A stretch of DNA of 6,588 bases from Clostridia bacterium (GTDB lineage Bacteria; Bacillota; Clostridia; Oscillospirales; Acutalibacteraceae). Below the pieces are notes generated by a model, which was not told the origin of the DNA, searched no databases, and was given only the letters and a program-made list of their open reading frames with translations. Positions 1 to 5,970 of the stretch are shown in pieces. Location: NCBI GenBank assembly GCA_900759575.1, contig CAAEVU010000100.1, positions 1 through 6,588 on the forward strand, written 5' to 3'. The stretch's first letter is position 1. Each line of letters starts with the position of its first letter. A program made the position numbers and the translations under genes.

Positions 1-116
1 ACCCCTGGAAGTACAAGCGGAATGCGGGTTTGAGGGATTTTTGTTGTGCTGATTTTATAAAAAGGGGTTTGAGTGATTTTATGGATTGTGAAAAAGGTAG
101 ATTCTCCGTGAAACAG
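1..116. other. left-edge spacer, no gene supported
   Basis: No protein gene can be supported here. The three plus-strand frames at the extreme left edge could each be the tail of an upstream gene (stops at 31-33, 50-52 and 154-156), but the fragments are too short to recognise. The stretch is G/T-rich on the plus strand and holds a 16-nt near-repeat with one mismatch (26-41 and 65-80, GGGTTTGAGkGATTTT), 39 bp apart. It ends at the strong promoter that begins at 117. Confidence 0.4.
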
Positions 117-145
117 TTGACAACGGCGTGGACCAAGACTATAAT
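117..145 (+). promoter_or_regulatory. exact-consensus sigma-A promoter
   Basis: TTGACA lies at 117-122 and TATAAT at 140-145, with exactly 17 bp between them. This is the full consensus of the bacterial vegetative sigma factor with the optimal spacer, which is rare by chance. The expected start point is a G at about 152. No start codon with a ribosome binding site follows. The first thing downstream is the intrinsic terminator at 216-252, so the promoter seems to serve a short untranslated RNA. Confidence 0.85.
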
Positions 146-151
146 ATGGAC

Positions 152-253
152 GTAATCAAGAGTACAAGCCTAGCGGCTGAAAGCCGCACTTTTCAATACA
201 ACTCCTCCCCAAAAGAAGGAACAGGACCGGTTTACCGGTCCTGTTCCTTTTTG
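152..253 (+). ncRNA. candidate intergenic small RNA, about 100 nt
   Basis: The interval is bounded by an exact-consensus promoter (start point predicted near 152) and a perfect 15-bp terminator followed by a T run (about 253), giving an RNA of about 100 nt. No reading frame inside has a start with a ribosome binding site. The transcript can fold into an outer helix of AAGAGU (158-163) with ACUUUU (188-193, one G-U pair). This encloses GCGGCU (173-178) paired with AGCCGC (182-187) around a GAA loop, with a 9-nt bulge at 164-172. AGCC at 167-170 can compete for GGCU at 175-178, so two folds are possible. Between hairpin and terminator lies an unpaired AACUCCUCCCC (200-210), resembling the C-rich seed motifs of Firmicutes regulatory RNAs such as RsaE/RoxS that pair with ribosome binding sites. 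I do not recognise it as a named family. It could also be a decayed leader, but promoter and terminator both look intact. The regulatory role is inference. Confidence 0.6.
216..252. terminator. bidirectional intrinsic terminator
   Basis: A perfect 15-bp stem (216-230 with 235-249) closes on a TTTA loop and is GC-rich next to the loop. On the plus strand it runs into TTTTT (248-252), ending the candidate small RNA. On the minus strand it is followed by TTCTTTT (complement of 209-215 region), so it can also end transcription coming leftward from the alcohol dehydrogenase, whose stop codon lies about 90 nt away. Confidence 0.9.
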
Positions 254-276
254 TGTCGAAAAGTTGTGAAACAGTG

Positions 277-291
277 TGATAACTCTTATCA
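277..291. repeat. small AT-rich palindrome TGATAA-CTC-TTATCA
   Basis: A perfect 6-3-6 inverted repeat, with the half-site TTATCA repeated again at 295-300. It lies in the 3' untranslated region between the alcohol dehydrogenase stop and the terminator, followed by another weak inverted repeat (CGTTCT 303-308 with AGAACG 322-327). It could be a weak RNA hairpin or a protein site. No promoter is evident beside it, so it may mean nothing. Confidence 0.3.
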
Positions 292-339
292 AAATTATCA
301 TTCGTTCTAGAAAACTTTTTAAGAACGGATAACTGTTCC

Positions 340-1518
340 TTATCCTTTGGCCATACGGTAAATTTCCCGAATGTCCTCCTGGCGGAGAACGCGGAACAGA
401 CCGATGGTGCGGCCGCCGAAGCAGCACTTTTCAGCCAGGGTAGCAATCTGCTCTTCGGTCAGGTCATAGCCCAATTCATGGATGCTGACAGGCATACCGA
501 TGGAACGATAAAACGCTTCCATGGCTTCAATGCCTTTTACAGCAGTGGCCTTGGGGTCTCCCTCACAGGCAATCCCGAAGATACGGTGAGCAAATTGGGC
601 AAACCGCTCGGGTTTGTCTTGGTAAACATACCGTGCCCAACTGCCCCACACAGCTGCCAAACCGGCGCCGTGGGCAACGTCGAACATGCCGCCCAGTTCG
701 TGCTCCAGCTGATGGCAAGCCCAGTCGCCGCGGGGGCCGCCGCAGGCCATCAGATTGTTGTGAGCCAGGGAGCTTGCCCACATAACTTCCGCCCGTGCTT
801 TGTAATTTTCCGGTTCTTTCAGCAGAATGGCTGCGTTTTTCATCACGGTACGAATAAGCGCTTCCGCCATGCCGTCTGTCAGGTCCATGGTGTCTTCTTT
901 TACGAAATAGCGTTCCATCACGTGCATCATGATGTCAGCAGCTCCACAGGCGGTCTGGTAGGCGGGAAGGGTGTAGGTGAGTTCCGGGTTCATCACAGCG
1001 AATTTGCAACGGCAAACGTCGTTGTTGTATCCGCGCTTGATACCGCCCTCCTCTTTGGTGATCACGCTGGAGTCGCTCATCTCACTGCCGGCCGCAGCAA
1101 TGGTCAATACTGCGCCAATGGGAGCGCAGGCAGTCGCCGTATGTTTGTGATCGTACAGGTCCCACACGTCAAAGTCGTTGGCCAGACCGTAGCCGATCGC
1201 TTTGGCGGAGTCGATCACACTGCCGCCTCCCACGGGCAGCAGAAAGTCCACACCCTCTTTTTTGCACAGGTCGATGCCTTCATAAACCAGGGAAAGCCGG
1301 GGATTGGGAACCACACCGCCCAAAGTCACATAGGGGAGGCCGGCAGCGTCCAAGGAAGCGCACACCCGGTCCAGCAGACCGCTTTTTTTAGCGCTCTGCC
1401 CGCCAAAATGTACCAGTACTTTTGTAGCGCCCTGTTCTTTGCAAAGCTGTCCCACTTGGTTTTCTACACCTTTGCCAAACACAACCTTTGTAGGCGCGTG
1501 GAAGATAAAATCGTTCAT
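340..1518 (-). CDS. iron-containing alcohol dehydrogenase (BdhA/YqhD-like)
   Basis: This cytoplasmic group III metal-dependent alcohol dehydrogenase of 392 residues most likely reduces aldehydes to alcohols (butanol dehydrogenase/aldehyde reductase type). The N-terminal nucleotide domain has a GGQSAKKSG segment (39-47), at the place where YqhD contacts NADPH, and the GGGSVIDSAK motif (97-106). The C-terminal all-helical domain supplies the metal ligands: D195 and H199 in GAADIMMH, then H269 in DWACHQLEHEL and H283 in VAHG. The 14-residue gap between the last two histidines matches YqhD, and all four ligands are present. Length is normal for the family. The ATG start is supported by AGGAAGGA at 1525-1532, six nt upstream. 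It lies 90 nt downstream of the hydroxyacid dehydrogenase on the same strand with no clear promoter between, so co-transcription is likely. Its transcript probably ends at the hairpin at 216-252. The family is sure. The physiological aldehyde is not known from sequence. Confidence 0.93.
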   Translation of the reverse strand: MNDFIFHAPTKVVFGKGVENQVGQLCKEQGATKVLVHFGGQSAKKSGLLDRVCASLDAAGLPYVTLGGVVPNPRLSLVYEGIDLCKKEGVDFLLPVGGGSVIDSAKAIGYGLANDFDVWDLYDHKHTATACAPIGAVLTIAAAGSEMSDSSVITKEEGGIKRGYNNDVCRCKFAVMNPELTYTLPAYQTACGAADIMMHVMERYFVKEDTMDLTDGMAEALIRTVMKNAAILLKEPENYKARAEVMWASSLAHNNLMACGGPRGDWACHQLEHELGGMFDVAHGAGLAAVWGSWARYVYQDKPERFAQFAHRIFGIACEGDPKATAVKGIEAMEAFYRSIGMPVSIHELGYDLTEEQIATLAEKCCFGGRTIGLFRVLRQEDIREIYRMAKG

Positions 1519-1524
1519 GCAACG

Positions 1525-1532
1525 TCCTTCCT
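1525..1532 (-). promoter_or_regulatory. ribosome binding site of the alcohol dehydrogenase
   Basis: Read on the minus strand this is AGGAAGGA, six nt before the ATG at 1518. It fixes that start codon. Confidence 0.75.
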
Positions 1533-1555
1533 TTCCGGAAAAGTTTCTTTATTCC

Positions 1556-1581
1556 AAACGCTCCAAACAGAAGCGTTTTTT
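1556..1581. repeat. intercistronic hairpin between the two dehydrogenase genes
   Basis: AAACGCT (1556-1562) pairs with AGCGTTT (1572-1578) across a 9-nt loop. On the minus strand the hairpin sits in the leader of the alcohol dehydrogenase and is not followed by a T run, so it should not terminate the operon. It may stabilise or process the message. On the plus strand it is followed by further Ts (to 1581), which would make a weak terminator against antisense transcription. The minus strand also shows a tandem GTTTGGA-GC-GTTTGGA overlapping the stem. Confidence 0.4.
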
Positions 1582-1608
1582 GATAGTTGAAGTGCAGTCA
1601 TGTTGGGT

Positions 1609-2559
1609 TCAACTGACCACATTTTGGGGGTGGCCTTCTTGAAAGCAACGAAGATTCTCCGCCACGATCTCAATGAGGCGTTTCCGAGCTTCTCGGGTCG
1701 CCCAGGCCACATGGGGAGTGATCAGGCAATTTTTCGCCGTCAGCAGAGGATGATCCGGAGCAGGGGGCTCCTGTGTGAGCACGTCCACGCCGGCGCCCGC
1801 CAAAATACCCTGATTTAAAGCGTGGGCAAGTGCAGCTTCGTCCACCACCGCTCCCCGGGAAGTGTTGATGAGGTAGGCTGTAGGCTTCATCAAGGAAAGC
1901 AGCGTGGTTCCCACCAGTCCGCGGGTGGCGTCTGTAAGGGGACAGTGGATGGATACCACATCGCTTTCCCGGAACAGTGTTTCCAGGTCTACCCAGCGGC
2001 AGCCTTCTCCCGCAGGTTTTTTCGTCCGGCTGCAAAGAAGGATCTCCATCCCTAGTGCCAGCCCCAAACCGGCCATTTTTTTACCGATGCTTCCATAGCC
2101 CACAATTCCCAGCTTTTTCCCGGCAAGCTCCACCGGGATCAGGGAACCGTGGCTTTTTTCCACGGCCGTGTCCCAGTTCCCGGATCTTGTCAGATCGCTG
2201 GAACGCTGTACTTTATTGCAAAGGCACAGCAGAAGGGACAATGCATGCTGGGCTACTGCTTCTTCGCAGTAGTGGGGGACGTTGCATACAGTGACGCCCA
2301 TTTCTCTGGCTGCTGCGGTGTCAATGGTGTTGTACCCGGTGGCCAAGGTCCCCACATATTTCAGTTGGGGTAGCTGGGTGAACTGCTCCTTGCCCAAAGT
2401 GATCCGGTTTAAGATGACCGCCTGGGCGTTTTGCAGCCGTTCTTCCACCAATTCAGAAGGCGTTTCTCCATAGAACGTCAGATTTCCCAGCTGGCTTATA
2501 GGTTCCCAGGAAAGGTCCCCGGGGTTGGTAGTGCCTCCGTCTAAAACAACAATGTTCAA
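1609..2559 (-). CDS. D-2-hydroxyacid dehydrogenase (glycerate dehydrogenase/hydroxypyruvate reductase-like)
   Basis: This cytoplasmic oxidoreductase of the D-isomer-specific 2-hydroxyacid dehydrogenase family reduces a 2-keto acid, probably hydroxypyruvate or glyoxylate, to the D-hydroxy acid. The start NIVVLDGGTTNPGDLSWE is typical of clostridial glycerate dehydrogenases. Numbering from a TTG start at 2559 (316 residues), the Rossmann motif GYGSIG is at 154-159. Catalytic Arg235 lies in NTSRGAVVDE, Glu264 in QEPPAPDHP, and the acid-base His283 in TPHVAWATREAR. All three catalytic residues are present. The residues after the second Rossmann strand are CSRTKK (176-181), where NAD-dependent members carry an acidic residue, so NADP(H) use is likely. 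An in-frame GTG at 2577 exists, but it overlaps the ribosome binding site and lies at the predicted transcription start, so TTG is preferred. It is first in a likely two-gene operon with the alcohol dehydrogenase. The exact substrate is uncertain. Confidence 0.92.
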   Translation of the reverse strand: MNIVVLDGGTTNPGDLSWEPISQLGNLTFYGETPSELVEERLQNAQAVILNRITLGKEQFTQLPQLKYVGTLATGYNTIDTAAAREMGVTVCNVPHYCEEAVAQHALSLLLCLCNKVQRSSDLTRSGNWDTAVEKSHGSLIPVELAGKKLGIVGYGSIGKKMAGLGLALGMEILLCSRTKKPAGEGCRWVDLETLFRESDVVSIHCPLTDATRGLVGTTLLSLMKPTAYLINTSRGAVVDEAALAHALNQGILAGAGVDVLTQEPPAPDHPLLTAKNCLITPHVAWATREARKRLIEIVAENLRCFQEGHPQNVVS

Positions 2560-2565
2560 AAGTTT

Positions 2566-2575
2566 CCCTCCTTCC
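2566..2575 (-). promoter_or_regulatory. ribosome binding site that decides a TTG start
   Basis: On the minus strand this reads GGAAGGAGGG. The AGGAGGG core is six nt before TTG at 2559, an ideal spacing. The in-frame GTG at 2577 would place this sequence inside the coding region and has no binding site of its own. Confidence 0.8.
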
Positions 2576-2582
2576 ACTTCCG

Positions 2583-2611
2583 ATTATAATGCCCTGTGAG
2601 TTGATTTGCAA
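2583..2611 (-). promoter_or_regulatory. promoter of the dehydrogenase pair
   Basis: Read on the minus strand, TTGCAA (2611-2606) and a perfect TATAAT (2588-2583) are separated by 17 bp. The predicted start is near 2576, which leaves a leader of about 17 nt made up almost wholly of the ribosome binding site before the TTG at 2559. Confidence 0.75.
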
Positions 2612-2617
2612 GGCTAA

Positions 2618-2635
2618 CCGCAGACCTGCGGCAGG
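2618..2635. promoter_or_regulatory. overlapping GC-rich palindromes, candidate operator
   Basis: CCGCAG-AC-CTGCGG (2618-2631) is a perfect 14-bp inverted repeat. It shares its right half with a second perfect palindrome, CCTGC-G-GCAGG (2625-2635). Both lie between the two divergent -35 boxes, about 40 to 60 bp upstream of the leftward start point and 65 to 85 bp upstream of the rightward one. Neither predicted transcript covers them, so a DNA-binding protein site is more likely than an RNA structure. The regulator is unknown. Confidence 0.4.
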
Positions 2636-2665
2636 GAAATGGCCGTGGGCTCTTTCCTTGGGGAC

Positions 2666-2694
2666 TTGATTCTGAGCGCGGTTTGTGGCATAAT
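2666..2694 (+). promoter_or_regulatory. extended -10 promoter of the ABC-murD-rnr genes
   Basis: TTGATT (2666-2671) and CATAAT (2689-2694) are 17 bp apart, and a TG pair at 2686-2687 gives an extended -10 element. The predicted start is near 2701, which leaves a short leader of about 35 nt before the ABC transporter start. Confidence 0.7.
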
Positions 2695-2723
2695 GCAGGG
2701 TAGGGTATTTTTGGAAAGGTTAT

Positions 2724-2729
2724 GAGGTG
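2724..2729 (+). promoter_or_regulatory. ribosome binding site favouring the TTG start at 2736
   Basis: GAGGTG matches the anti-Shine-Dalgarno complement over six bases and lies six nt before TTG at 2736. An in-frame GTG at 2727 would use the weaker GGAAAGG at 2713-2719 with a 7-nt spacer. The choice changes only three residues. Confidence 0.5.
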
Positions 2730-2735
2730 GGAGTT

Positions 2736-4541
2736 TTGGAAAACGTCAAAAGAAAACATTCCAAGGGGTTGATTCGCCGGTTCATCCCCTATTTTAAAAA
2801 GTACACCGGCGTATTGTTCTTCGATTTGTTCTGCGCGGCGCTGACCACGGTGTGCGAACTGGTGCTTCCCATGCTGGTGCGGTACGTGACCAACGCGGGC
2901 ATCAATGATTTGGCGTCCTTAACGGTAGAGGTGATCGTGAAAATCGGTGCTCTCTACCTGTTTTTGCGCTTGGTGGATGCTGCTGCCAACTTCTTTATGG
3001 CATCCATCGGCCATATCATGGGCACCAAGATCGAAACGGATATGCGTACCGCCATGTTTGACCACCTGCAAAAATTGTCCTTCAACTACTTTGACAATAC
3101 CAAAGTGGGCCAGATCATGACGCGCATCACCACGGATCTGTTTGACGTGACGGAATTTGCCCACCATTGTCCTGAAGAATTCTTCATTGCGGCCATCAAG
3201 ATCATCGGCTCTTTCGTGATCCTTTGCGGCATCAATGTGTGGTTGACTTTGATCATGTTTACGGTAGTTCCCCTGATCGTCATTGCTGCCATTTATTTTA
3301 ACAACCGCATGAAAGAGCAGTTCCGCCGGCAGCGTGTTCAGCTGGGCGAAATCAATGCCCAAGTGGAAGACAGTTTGTTGGGTGTGCGGGTGGTAAAATC
3401 CTTTGCCAATGAAGAGCTGGAAAAAGAAAAGTTTGAAAAGGGCAACCAGGTGTTCTACAATGTCAAGCGCCACCGGTATTTTTATATGGGCGGCTTTGAG
3501 GCTTCCAACCGGCTGTTTGATGGCTTGATGAACTTGCTGGTTCTGGTAGCTGGCGCGTTGTTTATGATAAACGGCCAGATAGAACCCGCCGACTTGGTAG
3601 CGTATATGCTGTATGTAAGCACGTTGATCACCTCCATCCGCCGCTTGGTGCAGTTTGCGGAGCAGTTCCAGCAGGGTATGACCGGTGTGGAGCGCTTCTT
3701 CCAGGTGATGGACGCGGACGTGGATATTTTTGACGAGCCCGGCGCCAAGCCGTTGGATATTAAGCGGGGCGACGTGAGCTTTGAAAATGTGAGCTTTTCC
3801 TATGCGGATGACGGCAAGCAGGTGTTGTCCCACATCAATTTGCATGTGAAAGCCGGCGAGAACGTGGCGTTGGTAGGTCCGTCCGGCGGAGGTAAGACCA
3901 CGTTGTGCAACCTGATTCCCCGCTTTTACGACGTGGACGAAGGGCGAATCCGCATCGATGGGGAAGACATTCGCAACGTGACGCTGCAATCGCTCCGTTC
4001 CCAGATCGGTTTTGTGCAGCAGGATGTGTATCTGTTTTCCGGAACAGTGTTTGAGAATATCCAGTATGGAAAACCGGGAGCCAGCCGGGAAGAGGTCATC
4101 GAGGCCGCAAAACAGGCCGGCGCCCACGAGTTTATTATGGAGCTGTCCGAGGGGTATGATACCCATGTGGGCGAACGGGGCGTAAAGCTTTCCGGTGGAC
4201 AGAAACAGCGGATCAGCATTGCCCGCGCCTTTTTGAAAAATCCGCCCATCATGATCTTGGACGAAGCCACCAGCGCCCTGGACAACGAAAGCGAGAAGAT
4301 CGTTCAGGCGTCCTTGGAGAAGCTGGCAAAGGGGCGTACCACCTTTACCATTGCCCACCGGCTTACCACGATTAAGAACGCCACGGTGATCTTGGTGCTC
4401 ACCCACAACGGAATCGAAGAAAAGGGCACCCATGAAGAGCTGATGGCGAAAAAGGGACTCTATTATCAACTGTACAGCAGTTATGCCGATGACAAGACAT
4501 TGACAGGCGGGGACGGCTTGTTCCAGGAAACCGCAAACTAA
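2736..4541 (+). CDS. ABC exporter half-transporter, fused permease and ATPase
   Basis: This 601-residue integral membrane protein (604 if GTG at 2727 is used) has the MsbA/LmrA/BmrA-type layout and should work as a dimer, pumping a substrate out at the expense of ATP. The first half holds about six hydrophobic spans (roughly 24-49, 64-90, 150-167, 169-188, 264-280 and 284-302), with the coupling-region sequence YFDNTKVGQIMTRITTD after the second. The ATPase half has Walker A GPSGGGKTT (381-389), the Q-loop Gln429 in QQDVYLF, signature LSGGQKQR (485-492), Walker B IMILDE (505-510), D-loop SALD (513-516) and switch His541. All catalytic residues are intact, so it should be active. A second half-transporter is not adjacent, so a homodimer is the simplest reading. 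The substrate (drug, lipid or peptide) cannot be read. It precedes murD by 18 nt and probably shares its message. A cell-envelope lipid or precursor role is possible from context only. Confidence 0.93.
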   Translation: MENVKRKHSKGLIRRFIPYFKKYTGVLFFDLFCAALTTVCELVLPMLVRYVTNAGINDLASLTVEVIVKIGALYLFLRLVDAAANFFMASIGHIMGTKIETDMRTAMFDHLQKLSFNYFDNTKVGQIMTRITTDLFDVTEFAHHCPEEFFIAAIKIIGSFVILCGINVWLTLIMFTVVPLIVIAAIYFNNRMKEQFRRQRVQLGEINAQVEDSLLGVRVVKSFANEELEKEKFEKGNQVFYNVKRHRYFYMGGFEASNRLFDGLMNLLVLVAGALFMINGQIEPADLVAYMLYVSTLITSIRRLVQFAEQFQQGMTGVERFFQVMDADVDIFDEPGAKPLDIKRGDVSFENVSFSYADDGKQVLSHINLHVKAGENVALVGPSGGGKTTLCNLIPRFYDVDEGRIRIDGEDIRNVTLQSLRSQIGFVQQDVYLFSGTVFENIQYGKPGASREEVIEAAKQAGAHEFIMELSEGYDTHVGERGVKLSGGQKQRISIARAFLKNPPIMILDEATSALDNESEKIVQASLEKLAKGRTTFTIAHRLTTIKNATVILVLTHNGIEEKGTHEELMAKKGLYYQLYSSYADDKTLTGGDGLFQETAN

Positions 4542-4559
4542 AGATTGGAAGTGGAGAAC

Positions 4560-5933
4560 GTGAACCGAGAGCAGTTTTTTAAAAACATTGCAGGGAAGAC
4601 CGTGACATTTTGCGGCATTGGTCGCAGCCATATGCCCCTGATGCAGATGTTCCAGGAAAAAGGAGCGCTTGTGTCTGCCCGGGACAAACGCAATTTTGAC
4701 GAGCTGGGAGAAAACGGAAAAACCTTGGAGCAGCTGGGTGTAAAGCTGATCCTGGGGGAAAACTATTTACAGGATCTTAACGAAGATATTATTTTCCGTA
4801 CACCCGGTATGCGGTATCATCTTCCCGAGCTGGAAGCCGCCCGGAAACGGGGAGCAGTGGTCACCAGCGAAATGGAAGTGTTTTTTGAGCTTTGCCCCTG
4901 CAAGATCTATGCCGTTACCGGCAGCGACGGTAAAACCACTACCACCTCCATTATCGCAGAATTTTTGAAAGCCCAGGGGAAGACCGTTCACCTGGGAGGA
5001 AATATTGGCCGGCCCCTGCTGCCGGAGATCGAGTCCATCCAGCCGGAGGACTGTACTGTGGTGGAGCTTTCCAGCTTCCAGTTGATCTCCATGGGAGAAA
5101 GCCCGGATGTGGCTGTGGTGACAAATCTGTCCCCCAACCATTTGGATATCCACAAGGATATGCAAGAGTATATTGATGCGAAGAAAAATATTTTCCTCCA
5201 TCAAAACGCATTTTCCCGGACCGTTTTGAACGCTGGCAACGAAATCACCGCATCTTTTGCGCCGGAAGTCCGCGGGGATTGCTGGATGTTCCATCGGGGC
5301 GCCAAGGTGGATCGGGGCGTATGGTGCGATGAAGAGCAGATCTATGTCAATGGGGAAGCTCTCATGCCCCTGTCTCAGATCAAGATTCCCGGCTGGCACA
5401 ATGTAGAGAATTATATGGCAGCCATCGCCGCTGTGTGGGGCGATGTAAGCGCGGATGTGATCCGGCAAGTGGCGGCATCCTTTAACGGCGTGGAGCACCG
5501 GGCGGAGTTCGTTCGGGAATTTAAAGGCGTGAGATATTATAACGACTCCATTGCCACGTCTCCCACCCGGGTCATTTCTGGCACCCTGTCCTTGTTCCCC
5601 CAGAAGATCTTGATGATCGCGGGAGGATATGATAAACACATCCCCTTCGAGCCTTTGGGCCCGGTGGTTTGTGATAAAGTAAAGACCTTGATTTTGCTGG
5701 GAGCTACTGCTCAGAAGATCGAGGACGCGGTGCGCGGTGCAGAAAATTACAAGGAACGTTCCCCGGAGATTCTCCGTGTGGAAACCATGGAACAAGCTGT
5801 GGCCGCAGCCGAAGCACACGCCCAGCCCGGCGACATTGTCTCCCTGTCTCCGGCATCGGCGGCGTTTGACCTGTATCCCAATTTTGAGGTGCGCGGGAGA
5901 CATTACAAGGAAATCGTAAATGGATTGAAGTGA
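4560..5933 (+). CDS. murD: UDP-N-acetylmuramoyl-L-alanine--D-glutamate ligase
   Basis: This cytoplasmic Mur ligase adds D-glutamate to UDP-MurNAc-L-Ala in peptidoglycan precursor synthesis, using ATP. With a GTG start at 4560 it has 457 residues, a normal length. The N-terminal UDP-binding domain has GIGRSHMPL (19-27), where most MurD proteins have a GxGxSG loop. The central ATPase domain shows the P-loop TGSDGKTT (120-127), ELSSFQL (169-175), NHLDIH (193-198) and DAKKNIF with the probable carbamylated Lys208. The C-terminal domain shows HRAEF (313-317), YNDSIATSP (327-335), GGYDKHIPF (355-363) and LSPASAAFD (429-437) followed by NFEVRG. In-frame TTG at 4545 and GTG at 4551 are possible alternatives. 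The purine-rich GGAAGTGGAG at 4547-4556 best serves GTG 4560, though the spacing is short (3 nt). It follows the ABC gene closely and lies 37 nt before rnr. The identity is secure. The exact start is not. Confidence 0.96.
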   Translation: MNREQFFKNIAGKTVTFCGIGRSHMPLMQMFQEKGALVSARDKRNFDELGENGKTLEQLGVKLILGENYLQDLNEDIIFRTPGMRYHLPELEAARKRGAVVTSEMEVFFELCPCKIYAVTGSDGKTTTTSIIAEFLKAQGKTVHLGGNIGRPLLPEIESIQPEDCTVVELSSFQLISMGESPDVAVVTNLSPNHLDIHKDMQEYIDAKKNIFLHQNAFSRTVLNAGNEITASFAPEVRGDCWMFHRGAKVDRGVWCDEEQIYVNGEALMPLSQIKIPGWHNVENYMAAIAAVWGDVSADVIRQVAASFNGVEHRAEFVREFKGVRYYNDSIATSPTRVISGTLSLFPQKILMIAGGYDKHIPFEPLGPVVCDKVKTLILLGATAQKIEDAVRGAENYKERSPEILRVETMEQAVAAAEAHAQPGDIVSLSPASAAFDLYPNFEVRGRHYKEIVNGLK

Positions 5934-5937
5934 ATGT

Positions 5938-5950
5938 GGGGCAAGGCCCC
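5938..5950 (+). repeat. short GC hairpin between murD and rnr
   Basis: GGGGC (5938-5942) and GCCCC (5946-5950) can pair around an AAG loop, five nt after the murD stop. It is followed by purines rather than a T run, so it is not an intrinsic terminator. It could protect the murD message end or slow exonucleases. Confidence 0.4.
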
Positions 5951-5970
5951 TGGAAAGAAAGAGAGTGTGT

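Noticed and set aside
216..252. Terminator inverted repeat as part of an IS element or CRISPR repeat
   Set aside because: It is a single copy, with a T run on both strands and adjacent convergent transcription units. There are no transposase fragments or spaced repeats in the window.
128..310. 60-codon plus-strand frame across the small RNA and terminator
   Set aside because: Its GTG start lies inside the promoter spacer, upstream of the predicted transcription start, and it reads through the terminator hairpin. There is no ribosome binding site.
1556..1581. Plus-strand hairpin plus T run as a true terminator
   Set aside because: No plus-strand gene lies upstream and the stem is only seven pairs. 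It is better listed as an intercistronic hairpin of the minus-strand operon.
478..1590. 370-codon plus-strand open frame opposite the alcohol dehydrogenase
   Set aside because: The minus-strand frame is an intact iron alcohol dehydrogenase with all metal ligands. The plus-strand translation has low-complexity antisense character.
2919..4631. 570-codon open frame on the minus strand opposite the ABC transporter
   Set aside because: The plus-strand frame carries every ABC motif. The antisense product has no recognisable domain, is histidine/glutamine-rich in the way typical of reversed coding, and has no convincing ribosome binding site.
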